From NCBI GenBank assembly GCA_024180945.1, contig JAKSGN010000043.1, forward strand, positions 62,001 to 126,000: a stretch of 64,000 nt of DNA, written 5' to 3'. Position numbers and translations under genes: made by a program. The stretch's first letter is position 1. Each line of letters opens with the position of its first letter. Source of the stretch: Macrophomina tecta. Lineage: Eukaryota; Ascomycota; Dothideomycetes; Botryosphaeriales; Botryosphaeriaceae. Positions 45,624 through 56,689 of the stretch are shown here, piece after piece. The notes below the pieces were generated by a model that saw only the letters and a program-made list of their open reading frames with translations, was not told the origin of the DNA and searched no databases.

Positions 45624-45687
45624 ACGTAATCAACAAGCGAGTCGCACACACAAGCGAGTCGCACACCTCCCACCTCCATCTCAACTT
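45624..45687 (+). repeat. Left terminal inverted repeat of pogo-2
   Basis: 64 bp, with one C/T mismatch to the right repeat. It contains the 17-bp-period tandem pair. Confidence 0.95.
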
Positions 45688-45696
45688 CAACTCCTT

Positions 45697-47331
45697 ATGC
45701 CTCCGCAAATAAGGTCTGCAAAGGCCCAGAAAGAGGCCAAAGTACGTCTCGCACGTCAGGCCTATGAAAAGGGCCAAATTTCGAGCATTCGCAAAGCTGC
45801 AAAGATCTATAATGTACCTCATAAGACCCTCGACGATCGCATACACGGACGCGTCGCACGCATCAATTTACGCGCACACAATCGCAAACTCACTCAGACG
45901 GAGGAACAAACACTTATAGAATAGATTCTAGATATGGACGCACGTGGCTACCCACTTAGAATCGATGCAGTGCGTGAGGCAGCCTTATTATTACTCAAGG
46001 AGCGCGTGGGCGATTCCGCCTATATCGGCATCAACTGGCCTCACAACTTTGTAAACAATCACGACGAGATTAAATCGATGTATACGCGCAAATACGACTA
46101 CCAGAGGGCTCGATGCGAAGATCCGGCAATTATACAGAGCTGGTTTAACCTTGTTGGCAATACAAAGCGAAAATATAGGATTGCAGATGAGGACTCATAC
46201 AACTTCGACGAGACAGGCTTTGCAATGGGAATTACAAGCACTTCACGTGTTGTCACTTCCTCAGACCGACGTGGCAGGCCTCGTCAAATACAGCCAGGTG
46301 ATCGTGAGTGGGCTACTGCCATTAAGACAATCAATGCATTCGGTTGGTGTTTGCCTCCTATGGTGATCCTTAAGGGCAAGGTACACCTGTCGACCTGGTA
46401 TAGAACAACTAACCTCCCACCTAAGTGGGTAATTGCGCTCTCTGAGAATAGATGGACCAATAATGAGCTTGGTTTAAAGTGGCTTCAGGACGTCTTTAAT
46501 AAATATACGGCTCCAAGGACTATTGGCACATATCAACTCCTTATTCTGGATGGCCATAGAAGCCATGCGACACCAAAATTCGACAAATTCTGCTCAGAAC
46601 GGTCAATTATCACGCTCTATATGCCAGCTCACTCCTCTCACCTCTTACAACCCCTTGATGTGGGCTGTTTTTCGACTTTAAAGCGATCATATGGGCGCCT
46701 AGTTGCAGACCAGATCCGACTTAGTATCAACCATATCGACAAGGCTAAATTCCTACCAATATTCAAGCAGGCACGGGCCGAAGCGCTTTCAAAAGGCAAC
46801 ATTTTGAGTGGGTTTACAGCAGCAGGCCTGATTCCATTTAGTCCAGATCGGGTACTCTCGAAGTTGCAAATCCGTATACATAATACACCACCTCCAGAGC
46901 CAATGCAGGCCCCCTGGCATCCAGAAACACCTCACAATGTTGCGCAATTGGAACAGCAGGTTAAGGTAATTAAGGGCTACCTTAAGCGTCGCACCCAGAG
47001 TCCTCCAACTCCAACAGATACTGCGTTGAACCGGCTGGTCAAAGGCTGTCAGATGGCCATGCACAGTATTGTGCTTCTGGCAAGCGAAAATAAGAAATTA
47101 AGGGCTACAAATAAGAGACAGAAAAGGAGAAAGGCTGCAAAGCGGTCTCAGATATCAAAAGAAACCACTCTTACAGTGGCAGAGGCCCAGGAGCTCATAC
47201 AGCAGCCAGAAGTAGCCCCAAACCTTCCTACTTCAACGGTCGTCACTCAGCTGAGAAGTAGTGTTCTGCCTTCCTGTATAAAGTGCTATGCCTCTGATCA
47301 TAAAACGAGGTCATGCCATAGGCCTCACTAA
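45697..47331 (+). pseudogene. Pogo/Fot1 family DDE transposase with one premature stop
   Basis: Starts MPPQIRSAKAQKEAK at 45697. Residues 1-60 form a psq-like helix-turn-helix (SIRKAAKIYNVPHKTL), followed by a CENP-B-type region. A single TAG at 45922-45924 (codon 76) breaks it; the same frame is then open to 47331, for 544 codons overall. Counting from Met at 45934, the catalytic residues are D92 (NFDETGF), D206 (LILDGHRSH) and D242 (PLDVGCF), a complete DD35D triad with the same 113-residue spacing as pogo-1. The C-terminus carries a CX2CX4HX4C zinc knuckle (CIKCYASDHKTRSC). The TAG is one transition from CAG or TGG. Use of the internal Met at 45934 would give a protein lacking the DNA-binding N-terminus. 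Confidence 0.9.
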
Positions 47332-47390
47332 ATTTATATACCACGTTTTATTTGAATTGTATGAGTTGTTGTGGTGTTAGTCGAGCCACA

Positions 47391-47454
47391 AAGTTGAGAT
47401 AGAGGTGGGAGGTGTGCGACTCGCTTGTGTGTGCGACTCGCTTGTTGATTACGT
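47391..47454 (-). repeat. Right terminal inverted repeat of pogo-2
   Basis: Partner of 45624-45687, followed by TA. Confidence 0.95.
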
Positions 47455-48699
47455 TAGTACTACTAAGACCGTTTCTAATAGATAGTTAGTAAAGCTTTCT
47501 ATATTCTAGGTATCTAGAGAAAGCTTCTTAATAAGTATCTTTCTTATCTTACTTCTAACGGCCTCCTAGCTAGTACTATAGAATGTATATTATACTTCTA
47601 GTTTCTAGTAAGGTACGTTAGTCTTAAAATAGATCTTAATAGCTAGATAATTACGTTTATATACCGTGCTAGTAGGGCTATAGTTGCTTATCTCTTCCAT
47701 TAGTTAGGGCGATACTAGAATAAGATTAATTATAGAGCTATATCTAGCCGACTTATACGTAACCATACCTCTAGGTAGTAGGTTTTATAGGTAAAAGTCC
47801 TCTATAAAGTTAATTATCGGCGCGCCTTCTCCGCTATATAGTAAGCTATATATAAGATTATCTTTCTATAACTAGTTATATCTATTAAAATCACTATAGA
47901 TAAGAAGCTTTAGTACCCTATTAGTTTAACTTTCTATCTATATAATTACCGTTCGTAGGTACTTAAGTGCGCTAGTAAGTTCTAGATCATCTATATTCTT
48001 TTTCTTAGTAATATATACGACTACTATAAATACAATTTAGTTCTATAGTATAATAACTATAGCTATAATATTAGTAAAAAGTACTACTATCTACCTAGCT
48101 TACGTATCTTTGCAGATCTATAATATTAAGTAAATGGAATAGTAACTATATTATAACGTTGTCGATAATAGTTACTTCTAGTATAAATAAGTAACTAGTA
48201 CTACTATAGTCTCGCCACTAGGCCTGCGAAAGTAGCTTAGCTCCGAGATAAAAATAATACTAAAATTACTAAGGTCTTTATTATTTAGTAGACTATACTA
48301 TACTATTTCGCTCTTTTCTAAGTTTACATAAATTACCTTAAGCGACCTACTTATTATGCTAGTAAAGTATTTCGCGTAAAAGCTTATTATACTCTAGATA
48401 GCCTCTATAGTCTACCCTATATAAACTACTATAAGCAGTATACTTTATTATCGTTAACGAGTAGCCGTCTTTTCTATAGCCGACGTCTATATATTTTACG
48501 TATCGTTCTTCTCCTCGGTAGCGGAACTATAAATAGTCGTAGCTTTAGTACTTAAAGTAGCATCTTAGACGTAGATAGTATCTAAATATATTAGTATATA
48601 CTATCTCTTTACCTATATTAATTACTCTTCTAATAAGGAGTAAGTTAGCCTCACTCTTTTTAGTAAGGTAAATTATTACTAACCTATAAAGGTGACTAC

Positions 48700-49630
48700 T
48701 TAGCTTACTTAGCTAACAGACCTACGTTACTTCGATATTATTCTTAGTACTAATCTTCTTATATATATTAGCATGCACCGTAGTATAGTTATTATTTAAA
48801 ATAGCTAGCTTATTAATATTATCTACTTTAACTAGGTACTACTAATAACCCTAGATCTTCATCCTATGAAAGGCCATCTCTAGCTATTTAAGATTTAATC
48901 TAACGAGCTCTTTATTCTCTTCTATTCTAAAAAAATATATACCTTAGCTATATTATTTAGGTTTCTTATAATTTTATAGTATTTAACCTTCTTTATAGCT
49001 TCTTAATTCTCTAGCGCTATCTATAGCCACGTGCGAATATTCCTAGGGCTTATAGTCTTAATGTTAGTATTAGTAAGATTAAGCTTAATCGCGGGCGGCA
49101 TTATCTAAGTCTTAGAGATAATTATATAGTTCGTACACACTAGAATAATAGTAATAGACGACGGGCTAGTATTTACTAGTATTAGTGGACCTTCTTAGAG
49201 CACGTTCGCATATATAGTATTAATCTAGGACTACGAGCTTAGGTTTCTATACGTTAACTCTACGAGAACCGCTAACTACTTCTCTATCTTTTCTATATAT
49301 TTCTCTATCTTAGCCTATATTTTCTTAGACGTCTCGAGTGTATTATATAAATATCTAATCTTATCTTCGTTTCTAGCTACCTACTCCGTAAACTCTTTAT
49401 TCTGCTCGGTAAGCCGGTTATTCTACGTAATAATAATATTAAGTAGGCCAATAATATCATCTAGAATAGAATCGCTAGGTAGGTTAGATATAGTAGTTGC
49501 GTAAGCCCTTCGCTACCCTATTAATTTCCCAGTATAGAGGGCATAATAGTCGGGGCATTTCTAAAGGCGCGTAGTATATCGCGACGCGCTAACGATTACG
49601 TATCTACCCCTACTATCTTTATCTATAGAT
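48700..49630 (-). pseudogene. LINE 2 ORF1 relic
   Basis: RIP-ruined homologue of the LINE 1 ORF1 at 35766-36613. The two align from the start codon region (49629) through the coiled coil to about 48760, with the differences mostly C to T and G to A in this copy (for example GCGGGCGGCATTAT is shared, while GGAACGGCGGCGG became AGAATAATAGTAA). No open frame of use remains. Confidence 0.8.
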
Positions 49631-49764
49631 ATTATAGGGCCGAGAAATTCGAATTCACGCTTAAAGTTATTCGTAGGGATTTTAGTAAGTATTTCGCTTT
49701 TAGGGTTTAGTAGTTAGCTTAGTTACTTTAGATCGAAGGATTTTCGCTTTTTAATCTTATATAC

Positions 49765-49850
49765 CCACTCACGTAACCGAGTAGTATATTAGGTAAAGTA
49801 CTAATTATATTAAAACCGAGGTTCTGAGTTTAATTCTTAATATAGGTAGG
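49765..49850 (+). repeat. tRNA-like/SINE-head-like stretch
   Basis: TAACCGAGTAGTATATTAGG resembles a polymerase III A box after RIP (GGCCGAGTGGT), and GGTTCTGAGTTTAATTC, about 30 bp on, resembles a B box. A related phrase (GATTCCGAGTTTAATT) repeats at about 49856-49873. It could be a decayed tRNA or SINE head between LINE 2 and a Copia remnant. Confidence 0.3.
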
Positions 49851-49869
49851 CTAAAAGATTCCGAGTTTA

Positions 49870-50687
49870 ATTTTAAGTACTACTATATATTTTTTCTTTT
49901 TTATATATAATAAGTTTAATACTTATTCTATCTCTATCTTTATTTTATTACGTACTTCCCTTTTAGGCAACACGTAAAGGGGGTATATTAGAATATTTAA
50001 TTTAGTAGTATTTTAGATTTAGTTATATCTTATACTCGTTATATACCTATCTTAGTAGGTAAGTAAGTTATATACATATTTTATTCTAGTAGATAATAGA
50101 TGTCTATGCTCTAGTACTATAAAATAAATACCGAGATACCTACTACTAGAATATTCTCTATATAGAACTAAAAGACTCTTAGTAAAGAGTACTCTAAGTA
50201 TAAACTAACTAAACCTCTAGGACCTTCTTTTTATAACTAAAGAAATCTCTACTATAGTAGACTTTTTTCGAAAAATAAAGATATCTACGTGTCGGTAGAT
50301 ACTTAATAATCTACTTAACGGGGTATAAATATACTCGATACTTATACTCTCTTTTTATTTTATTAGTTCTTCGATTATTTTATAATATCTTCTAGTCTTT
50401 TTTTAGAGGGAAAACCTCTTCTTAGATATTAAAGCTAACTATTCTTAGTACGAACGTTAACTAACCCCTATATAGAACTCTAAAAGTAAAAAAGGTCCTT
50501 ATAGCCTATCTTTAATAGTTTCCGACTCTAAAAGAATGTTAAACTAAATAAATAAATAAAAAATATCCTAGTAGGTAGAATAGATATAAGAGAAGCCTAT
50601 ACGGCCTTCCTCTACTAGATATACTAAAATCTATAGAACTTATCTTTATTAGTTAAATTAAGGCTACTAATTAGTTATATTCTAATA
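49870..50687 (+). mobile_element. Copia I remnant: 3' end and LTR (49986-50687), split by an A-tailed insertion
   Basis: A plus-strand 3' internal end with purine tract AAAGGGGG, then an LTR starting TATTAGAATATTTAATTTAG at 49986. The LTR matches the Copia H LTRs (56067-56319, 61653-61905) in reverse complement and ends TTCTAATA at 50687. The LTR is interrupted at 50093-50567. Net LTR length is about 220 bp against 253 bp in Copia H. Confidence 0.7.
50093..50567 (+). mobile_element. 475-bp A-tailed retroposon (SINE-like) in a Copia LTR
   Basis: Flanked by a 7-bp direct repeat CTAGTAG (50086-50092 and 50568-50574), with an A-rich tail AAACTAAATAAATAAATAAA at its right end. Removing it restores LTR continuity with Copia H. 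This indicates target-primed insertion of a short non-LTR element. No pol III boxes are obvious after RIP. It could also be a 5'-truncated LINE. Confidence 0.65.
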
Positions 50688-50705
50688 TATTATTAACGTA
50701 TTTTA

Positions 50706-51866
50706 CTAGTAAGCTGTATACCCTAGTAAGCTATATATTTTATAAACCTAAGATGCGTCTTTATATAAAAATAAATATAGTACTACTATAACTTTCTTAA
50801 TTACTCTAAAAAGAAGCGAGGTTAGCTTTTACTTTTTAAGTCTTATAAAAAAACCTAAATTAAAGCCGGCGCACTCTAGAATAGTTATATAGTATTTTAA
50901 AATTAATCCTATAGATATATCTTTATAGTATCTAAGCTAGATATAAGTTATCTTTATTAAAACGAAAGCTAAAGCTATCTAAAGAATAAGCTTTAGTTAA
51001 GTAGATTCTAGGCCTAGATTAATAAGGATTTTCTTTCTAGATAATTAATATATAAAGAATAATAGACTCTTTACTTACTACGTATAGCTATAGTTTCTTA
51101 TCTTAACTAGTTAGTAAGAACTAGATATCTCGCTTTATTAATAACTAGCCTAAGCTTAAAATGAAATAAAATCGAAAGTTCCATTTATAATGTGTAAAAT
51201 ATAAGAATCTAAACGCGATTAATGCGTAGTTTAAGTATGTTTAAGAGACGTATCGGTTATATAGTATTCTTAATAATAATATTTATAACTTTAATAAGAT
51301 AGGATTTATAATAAGTATAGTTGCGATATCTAAAGTAGTTATAAGCTTCGATATAATTAGCTAAGTAATTATCATATAGCTAGAAAACTAGAAGTAAATA
51401 ATAATAATTAAGAGTATTAATGCCTCTAGCTAGGCGATTCTACTATTCGTTATTCTTATAGGAAAGGTGCACTAGTTAAACTAGTATTAAGAACTACTAG
51501 CTAATTAGGTAATTACTATAAACGATAATAGCTAGATAATAAATTAGCTAGGTCTTAAATAGATTAAGTATTTTAATATATATATATAATCTCGTACTAA
51601 GGAGACCTACTATTTACTTATTCTCGACGGCTATAGTAGCTACATAATGCCCGAATTTAACTAATACTATATAGTAAATAATATCGTTAGGCTCTATATA
51701 TCTACGTATATATTATATCTTCTCTAGCTATTTAATATTAGCTACTTTTCTCCTCTTAAGTGCTTATATAGTTAGAAGATATAGAAAAGTATTCGCTAGA
51801 AAATCTACTATATTAATAAAGATAATTTTCTTATAATATACTTAAGAATACGCTATTAACGAAAGA
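50706..51866 (+). pseudogene. Decayed Fot1/pogo transposase (pogo-3)
   Basis: Plus-strand frame with KSINASS-AILLFVILIGKVH, then LLILDGYSSYIMPEFN (51615 on) and LFNISYFSPLKCLYS (about 51735-51780). The second Asp is intact, and the third is Asn with exactly 35 residues between, i.e. DD35D before RIP. The presumed left terminal region at 50706-50737 again shows a pair of AGTAAGCT(G/A)TAT copies with a 17-bp period. The right end is not identified because the inverted repeat at 51867-53112 begins. Confidence 0.65.
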
Positions 51867-53112
51867 AATGCTCCATAAAAGAGCGTCTAGTAAACTAAAG
51901 AATAAAGACGACTAGAACCGTATAGAAGATAAGAAGAAATAAAAAAAGAGTTTAAAATAAATCTATTATATAGCGTCTTATAGGCGATCGAATAGAGTAA
52001 TAAAACTAAAAGAATCTATTCTAAAAGAAGAAGAAGAATTACTGCTTTTATATATTCTATAAGTATGCTGCGAAGTAGTATCTAAATATTATTATTTCTC
52101 TCTTATCTTAAGGGTTATTCTACTTCTTTTGTAGTAGTAAACGTTACCCGTTATTATACTCTCGTAGCCGTATTATGAAGTCTTCTTATAGTAGAGGGCT
52201 TTCTTTAACTTACTAATTAGAGCCCTTTTCTTAAGCTGCCTATTAGAGTTCTATTTCTCTATATAGAAAGAACTATACCTCGCCTTAACTAGTTTATCTA
52301 TCTTCTACTCTATAATATCTTACCTAGAGCTTCGAGCTTGCTGTCCCTTAGCAGCTCCTAAAAGTAAAAATATAAAACTTATAGTTTATAGAAGTAGGCA
52401 TAGTATCTATTAAGATTACTAATTACCTAGTATTACGATTCTTATACTAATCCTCGTAGTAGGGGCTTTTTTAGTTATTAATATCTATTAGTATTCTACT
52501 CTTCTTATAAGAAAATAAGAGAAAGATATCCTTCTAAAGAAATATTAATTTATAAGAAAAATAACTTCGAAAGTAGACTTAGAACTAAATACGCTATTAT
52601 AGAGTAGAAGATAGGTAAGCTAGTTAAGGTGAGAAATAGTTCTTTCTATATAGAGAGGTAGGACTTTAATAGGCGGCTTAAGAAGAGGGCTCTAATTAGC
52701 GAATTAAAAGAATACCCTCTACTATAAAAAGACTTCGCAACACGGCTACGAGAGTATAATAAATAGGTAATATTTACTAACGTAGAACGAAGTAGGATAA
52801 CCCTTATTAGAAGAGAGTTTAACGGGTAATGTTTACTAGTGCGGAACGAAGTAGGATAACCCTTAAGATAAAGAAGAAATAATAATATTTAGATACTACG
52901 TCGCAGTATATTTATGAAGTACGTAGAAGTAGTAATTCTTCTTTTTCTTTTAGAATAGGTTTTTTTAGTTTTATTACTCTATTTAATCGCCTACGAGATG
53001 CTATATAATAAAGTTATTTTAGACCCTTCTTTTATCCTTCTTTATCTTCTATATAGTTTTAGTTATCTTTACTCTCTAGTTTACTAGACGTTCTTTTGCA
53101 GAGCGTCCCTCT
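51867..53112. repeat. Large inverted repeat, about 450-517 bp arms
   Basis: The left arm 51867-52316 and right arm 52596-53112 are reverse complements over nearly their full lengths (for example CGTCTAGTAAACT on the left against AGTTTACTAGACG on the right) around a 279-bp spacer. The right arm is longer because of a 59-bp tandem duplication (52766-52865). It may be two tail-to-tail copies of one repeat or a foldback element inserted in pogo-3. RIP has mutated both arms. Confidence 0.75.
52766..52865 (+). repeat. 59-bp tandem duplication in the right arm
   Basis: GGTAATATTTACTAACG at 52766 and GGTAATGTTTACTAGTGCGG at 52825, both followed by GAACGAAGTAGGATAACCCTTA. The left arm has one copy only. 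The second copy is less RIP-mutated than the first. Confidence 0.75.
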
Positions 53113-53890
53113 TATTAATAAATTTAGAGCCTAACGCGGGGGGCTAGTATAGCTACTAGGTAGTTAAAAGGCTTATAGCGAGTACTTTAAAAAAGAAAAA
53201 AAGCTTAGAAATGTATAAAGGTAAGAGAAGAATCTAGTATTAAGAGCCGGGAGACTTATACCTAGTTAGGTATAAGTCTCTCTAAGGAAATTAGTTTAAC
53301 CCTAAAGAAATATAGCCTGAGTATTACCCTATATAGAAGCGACTTAGGCTACGGTACTTCTAAGAATTTTAAGAATAGCTCTACTTTATCGTAGACGACT
53401 ACGAATAAAGAGCGTCCTATAAAGATATATAGAAATAATAAAATTATAACCGTATATTCTAACTAGCTATAGTTTATTACTTTTAGAGTCGAAATTTGTA
53501 TTACTAAGGATGGCCTTGCCGAGCTCGTTATTAATAGCTTAGGTATAGATAAAGGCTTTATAAAAAGGCTTTATTATCTTATACTAGAAATAATAATAGA
53601 ATTTAGATTTTTATTCTATTTATTAGTATATAAGTTTTTAGACTACTACCTTCGTAGGCGTACGATAGTTAGTAGTAATTCGAATTTATTAGAACTAAAA
53701 GATTTATTAGATCTAAGAAACCGACCTATTATTCTTTAAGTAGCTTAATTAATAGGTAACCCTATAGATTTCTCTAGTATAAGGATAAGCGATAACCCTA
53801 CGCTACCTATAGTAGTAGTATTCTAGGACGACTAAGCCGCTTCGCCGCGTATAAGTACTATAATAAGTAGAGATAGATAAATCTCTCTTA
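53113..53890. other. RIP-mutated sequence, no gene recognised; leader side of Gypsy J
   Basis: Contains a G tract (CGCGGGGGGCTAG, about 53138-53150) and a 26-bp palindromic motif (53253-53278). Probably the 5' leader of Gypsy J or debris of its LTR. No clear LTR boundary was found. Confidence 0.35.
53253..53278. repeat. 26-bp palindrome motif, dispersed copy
   Basis: GACTTATACCTAG followed by its reverse complement with one change. The same motif is at 56560-56585 and three times at 63050-63165. Confidence 0.7.
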
Positions 53891-53899
53891 CTTTTAACT

Positions 53900-56066
53900 A
53901 GCTTTATTAATTGCTAAGGGAAAGCTTAACGGGTGTTTAGTATAGTAAGGCTTTTCTAATATCTAGTTTAAGAAATGCACCCGTCTTTAATAAAACTAAT
54001 ATATTAAAATTCTTTAAGAACTTCGAGTATCTCGCTAATAATAATAGCTACTCGAAGAGTAAAATAGTAGAGCGCGTGTCGTACTACTATAAGGACTTTA
54101 TTGCGGAGTCTATTAGAAAGATATACGCGTTTAAAGACCGCGATTAGGAGGCCTTAAGAAGGTCTATACTATATAAATACTAGAACTACGATAAACGCGA
54201 AACGTTATTCTATAAGGAAATACTATATAAGTACGTAAAGCGTAAGGACTAGAAAGAGTAGAGAGAAACTATATTAGGGCTATAATAGTATTTAGTTTTC
54301 TTTTATATAATTTTCTAGAACTTCTTAGAGAAAGATAAGATTTCTCCTTAAGAATAGACTAAGCTATTTCTATAAGAAATACTACGAGAAATATTAGCGT
54401 TTCTTTTTAAAGAATACTAAATCGACTAGAGAAGCTCGCACACCTATAACTATAAAATAATTAGAACTTAACTAGATAAGAAGCTTACGTTAAAAGAATT
54501 TTATATAAAGCTTCTTAGGGAGAACTAGTACGTTAATCTTACCCCGCTCGGAATACTTAGTAGTATAAGAAACTAAAAGAAGCATACTAATATACGAAAG
54601 GCTAAGCCTATTATTTAGACTAGTCTACTATATTAACAGACGGCCCCTTAATAGATTTTATTAAACCCGAGGATGCCGACTAATAAGAAAGTTAATACTC
54701 TGGCTAAGTAACTTAAGAACCTAGCGATTAGTATAGAAAAGTACTTTTTAGTTACTTTAGCTAAGAAAATTTTAGATAAAGCTCTAAACTATCTAATCCG
54801 TAATAATATCTTATTAAGGGCGTGCTTTATAATTAAGCTTATACCTAATTACTTACGGGATTAATTTGATATACCTAAAGGAAATAGAGGTAATCCTTAG
54901 AGCCGAAACTTTAGCTTAGGGCCGCCTAATAATGGCTATTACTATGGTAGGTGCGGGGAAAAACATTATTAGCCTGAGGAATATAAAAGCATAGTACGTA
55001 GTCGAGACTAAGGCCGCTAGTATTAGAATGATAGATAACGATTCTATCTTAGGTAAACCCATAGCCTAACGGATCGACCGTTAGCTTTAGGTTATAATAA
55101 TAAGCTTTAAACGCTTAAGGCTAAAGTAACTAAAGCGGGTTATCTTAAAAAAAATAAAAAATTTATAATAATAAAGAGTATTTTAGATACTAACCGCTTC
55201 TAGATAGACGATGAGTTAGATATAAAAGACTTTAAACTCTAGACTAACGCGCAAGATATTTTTAGTTTGGATTTTAATAAGAACCTAGTGCGGGTAATAT
55301 AGAAATAGCCGAACCACGCTAGTAAGAAAAAGAGACCAGTGCCTAATAAAAATATTAGGAAGAAGTACCTAGGTACTATTAAAGAATTTAGGCCCGGTCG
55401 TATCTAGGAAATCGAAGATAATAAGATAGAAAGAATATTAGAAGAACGAGTAAGAAAAGTAGAAAATCCCGTATAAGGTAAGCCGAGTACTAGTATAAAG
55501 TCTCCGCGTGATTAGTATATACCTAAGGGCCGTGGAACGAGTCTAGAAAGATCGTAGACCTTACCTACTATAGAAAACTAGCTAGAAGATATTAGATCGA
55601 TTATTACCCTAGCTATATAAAGACTACTCGAGGCGATAGAGTCATATAAAAAGCTTTTTTAGATATACGCTAAATGGAACAAGATATATAACGCGGTAAA
55701 GAAAGTTTAAAGCTCTAGGCATAGAGCGATATACTAAATATAACTAATAAAAGCGACTTAGCTATACTTCTAGGAAACAGAGCCTTAAGAAGTAGCGATA
55801 TCGTAATTAATAACTATAAACTCGATAACAAGCCTAGGAAGAATAAGCGGCTCGGAGGCCTATAACTTATATAATATAATAGGTCGAGTACTAACTATAA
55901 AGACATGCCCTATTAGTAGAGGTTTAGTAGGTCTATATATAGGTTAGATAATTAATATTCTCTTTAATACTAGGTTAGAGGTAAATATAATTTCTAGAAG
56001 TATAGCCGAGAAATATAGCCTCTTTATAGAAATTCTACTAAAAAGAATTAAAACCTATAAGGTTAT
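53900..56066 (+). pseudogene. Gypsy J gag-protease relic
   Basis: Plus-strand gag capsid at about 53960-54300 (NKTNILKFFKNFEYLA, KIVERVSYYYKDFI, ESIRKIYAFKDRD) and a zinc knuckle at about 54940-54985 (YYGRCGEKHY-PEEY). Near 55945-56040 is an aspartic-protease-like stretch INILFNTRLEVNIISRS, corresponding to DTGAEVN with RIP changes. It is cut at 56066 by Copia H. The target GTTAT is repeated at 61906-61910, where the sequence resumes. RIP stops throughout. Confidence 0.7.
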
Positions 56067-56319
56067 TATTAGAATAAGTAGTATAACGGCTTAATTAATA
56101 ATAAAAGAATTAATTAAAATAAATAGTATATTTAGTAGAGAAAGGCCGTACAGGCTTTTCTTATACCTATTCTATCTACTAGGGTAAAACAGGTATATAA
56201 CTTACTTACCTACTAAGATAAGTATGTAATAAGTATAAGATATAACTAAATCTAAAATACTACTAAATTAAATATTCTAACAACTTGGCAAAAGCTATAT
56301 ATACGTAATTAATCTAATA
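56067..56319 (-). repeat. 3' LTR of Copia H
   Basis: 253 bp. On the minus strand it begins TATTAGATTAATTACG (TGTTAG before RIP) and ends CTTATTCTAATA. Confidence 0.92.
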
Positions 56320-56559
56320 TATCCCCTTTATATACTACCTATTTAGGGAGTAGGTGATAAAAAGAAATAGAAGTAAAATAAATAACTAGATAAGTATTAA
56401 ACTTATAGACTCGCTTAAAGTAGGTGGTTAAATTTTAAAATAAAGGAATAATAAAATACATTTTCTATACTATAAGCTAGTAGTACTACTCGTATATAGT
56501 ATAAAAAATACATAAGTAGCATTCGAATAATAACTATAAATATTAGAAAGATTAGTAGA

Positions 56560-56585
56560 GACTTATATCTAATTAGGTATAAGTT
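56560..56585. repeat. 26-bp palindrome motif, decayed copy inside Copia H
   Basis: GACTTATATCTAATTAGGTATAAGTT in two halves: GACTTATATCTAA and TTAGGTATAAGTT. Same motif as 53253-53278 and 63050-63165, with RIP-type changes. Confidence 0.6.
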
Positions 56586-56689
56586 TTCTATTAGCTTAAA
56601 TAAGCTATAAGGGTTATGCCTTATTTTATAAAATAATATAAATAAATAGCTACTAATTATAGAGTAGAGAAAGTCTAATAGCCGTAACG

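Larger units (their letters stand above)
45624..47454 (+). mobile_element. pogo/Fot1-type DNA transposon pogo-2, nearly intact
   Basis: 1831 bp with 64-bp TIRs (45624-45687 and 47391-47454, one mismatch) and TA on both sides (45622-45623, 47455-47456). The TIR starts ACGTAATCAACAAGCG and contains two CAAGCGAGTCGCACAC copies with a 17-bp period. It is a different subfamily from pogo-1, since the TIRs share only ACGT at the tip. It is inserted in a RIP-ruined LINE but is itself almost free of RIP. Confidence 0.95.
42600..48690 (-). pseudogene. LINE 2 ORF2 relic (endonuclease, reverse transcriptase), interrupted by pogo-2
   Basis: Minus-strand translation of 44420-44480 gives AITFINDYSVWVTRLS, matching the FxDDxxxWV active-site region of Tad-type RT, with one Asp changed to Asn by RIP. 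Upstream sequence on the other side of pogo-2 (47460-48690) corresponds to the AP-endonuclease part. Stops are numerous. Target-primed reverse transcription by this copy is impossible. Confidence 0.65.
42320..49640 (-). mobile_element. LINE 2, Tad-like non-LTR retrotransposon, RIP-mutated, split by Copia G and pogo-2
   Basis: Minus-strand LINE. The 5' end near 49640 aligns with the LINE 1 5' end at 36613-36640 (GGGCCGA/AGGCCGA just upstream of the start). ORF1 lies at about 48700-49630, the endonuclease part of ORF2 at about 47460-48700 and RT at about 43500-45620. The 3' UTR is at about 42320-42600, and the tail, (ATC)n, is at 36676-36708 beyond Copia G. pogo-2 sits inside ORF2 at TA. Confidence 0.78.

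Noticed and set aside
45619..45846. 75-codon minus-strand frame at the left end of pogo-2
   Set aside because: Antisense to the transposase N-terminus and overlapping the TIR.
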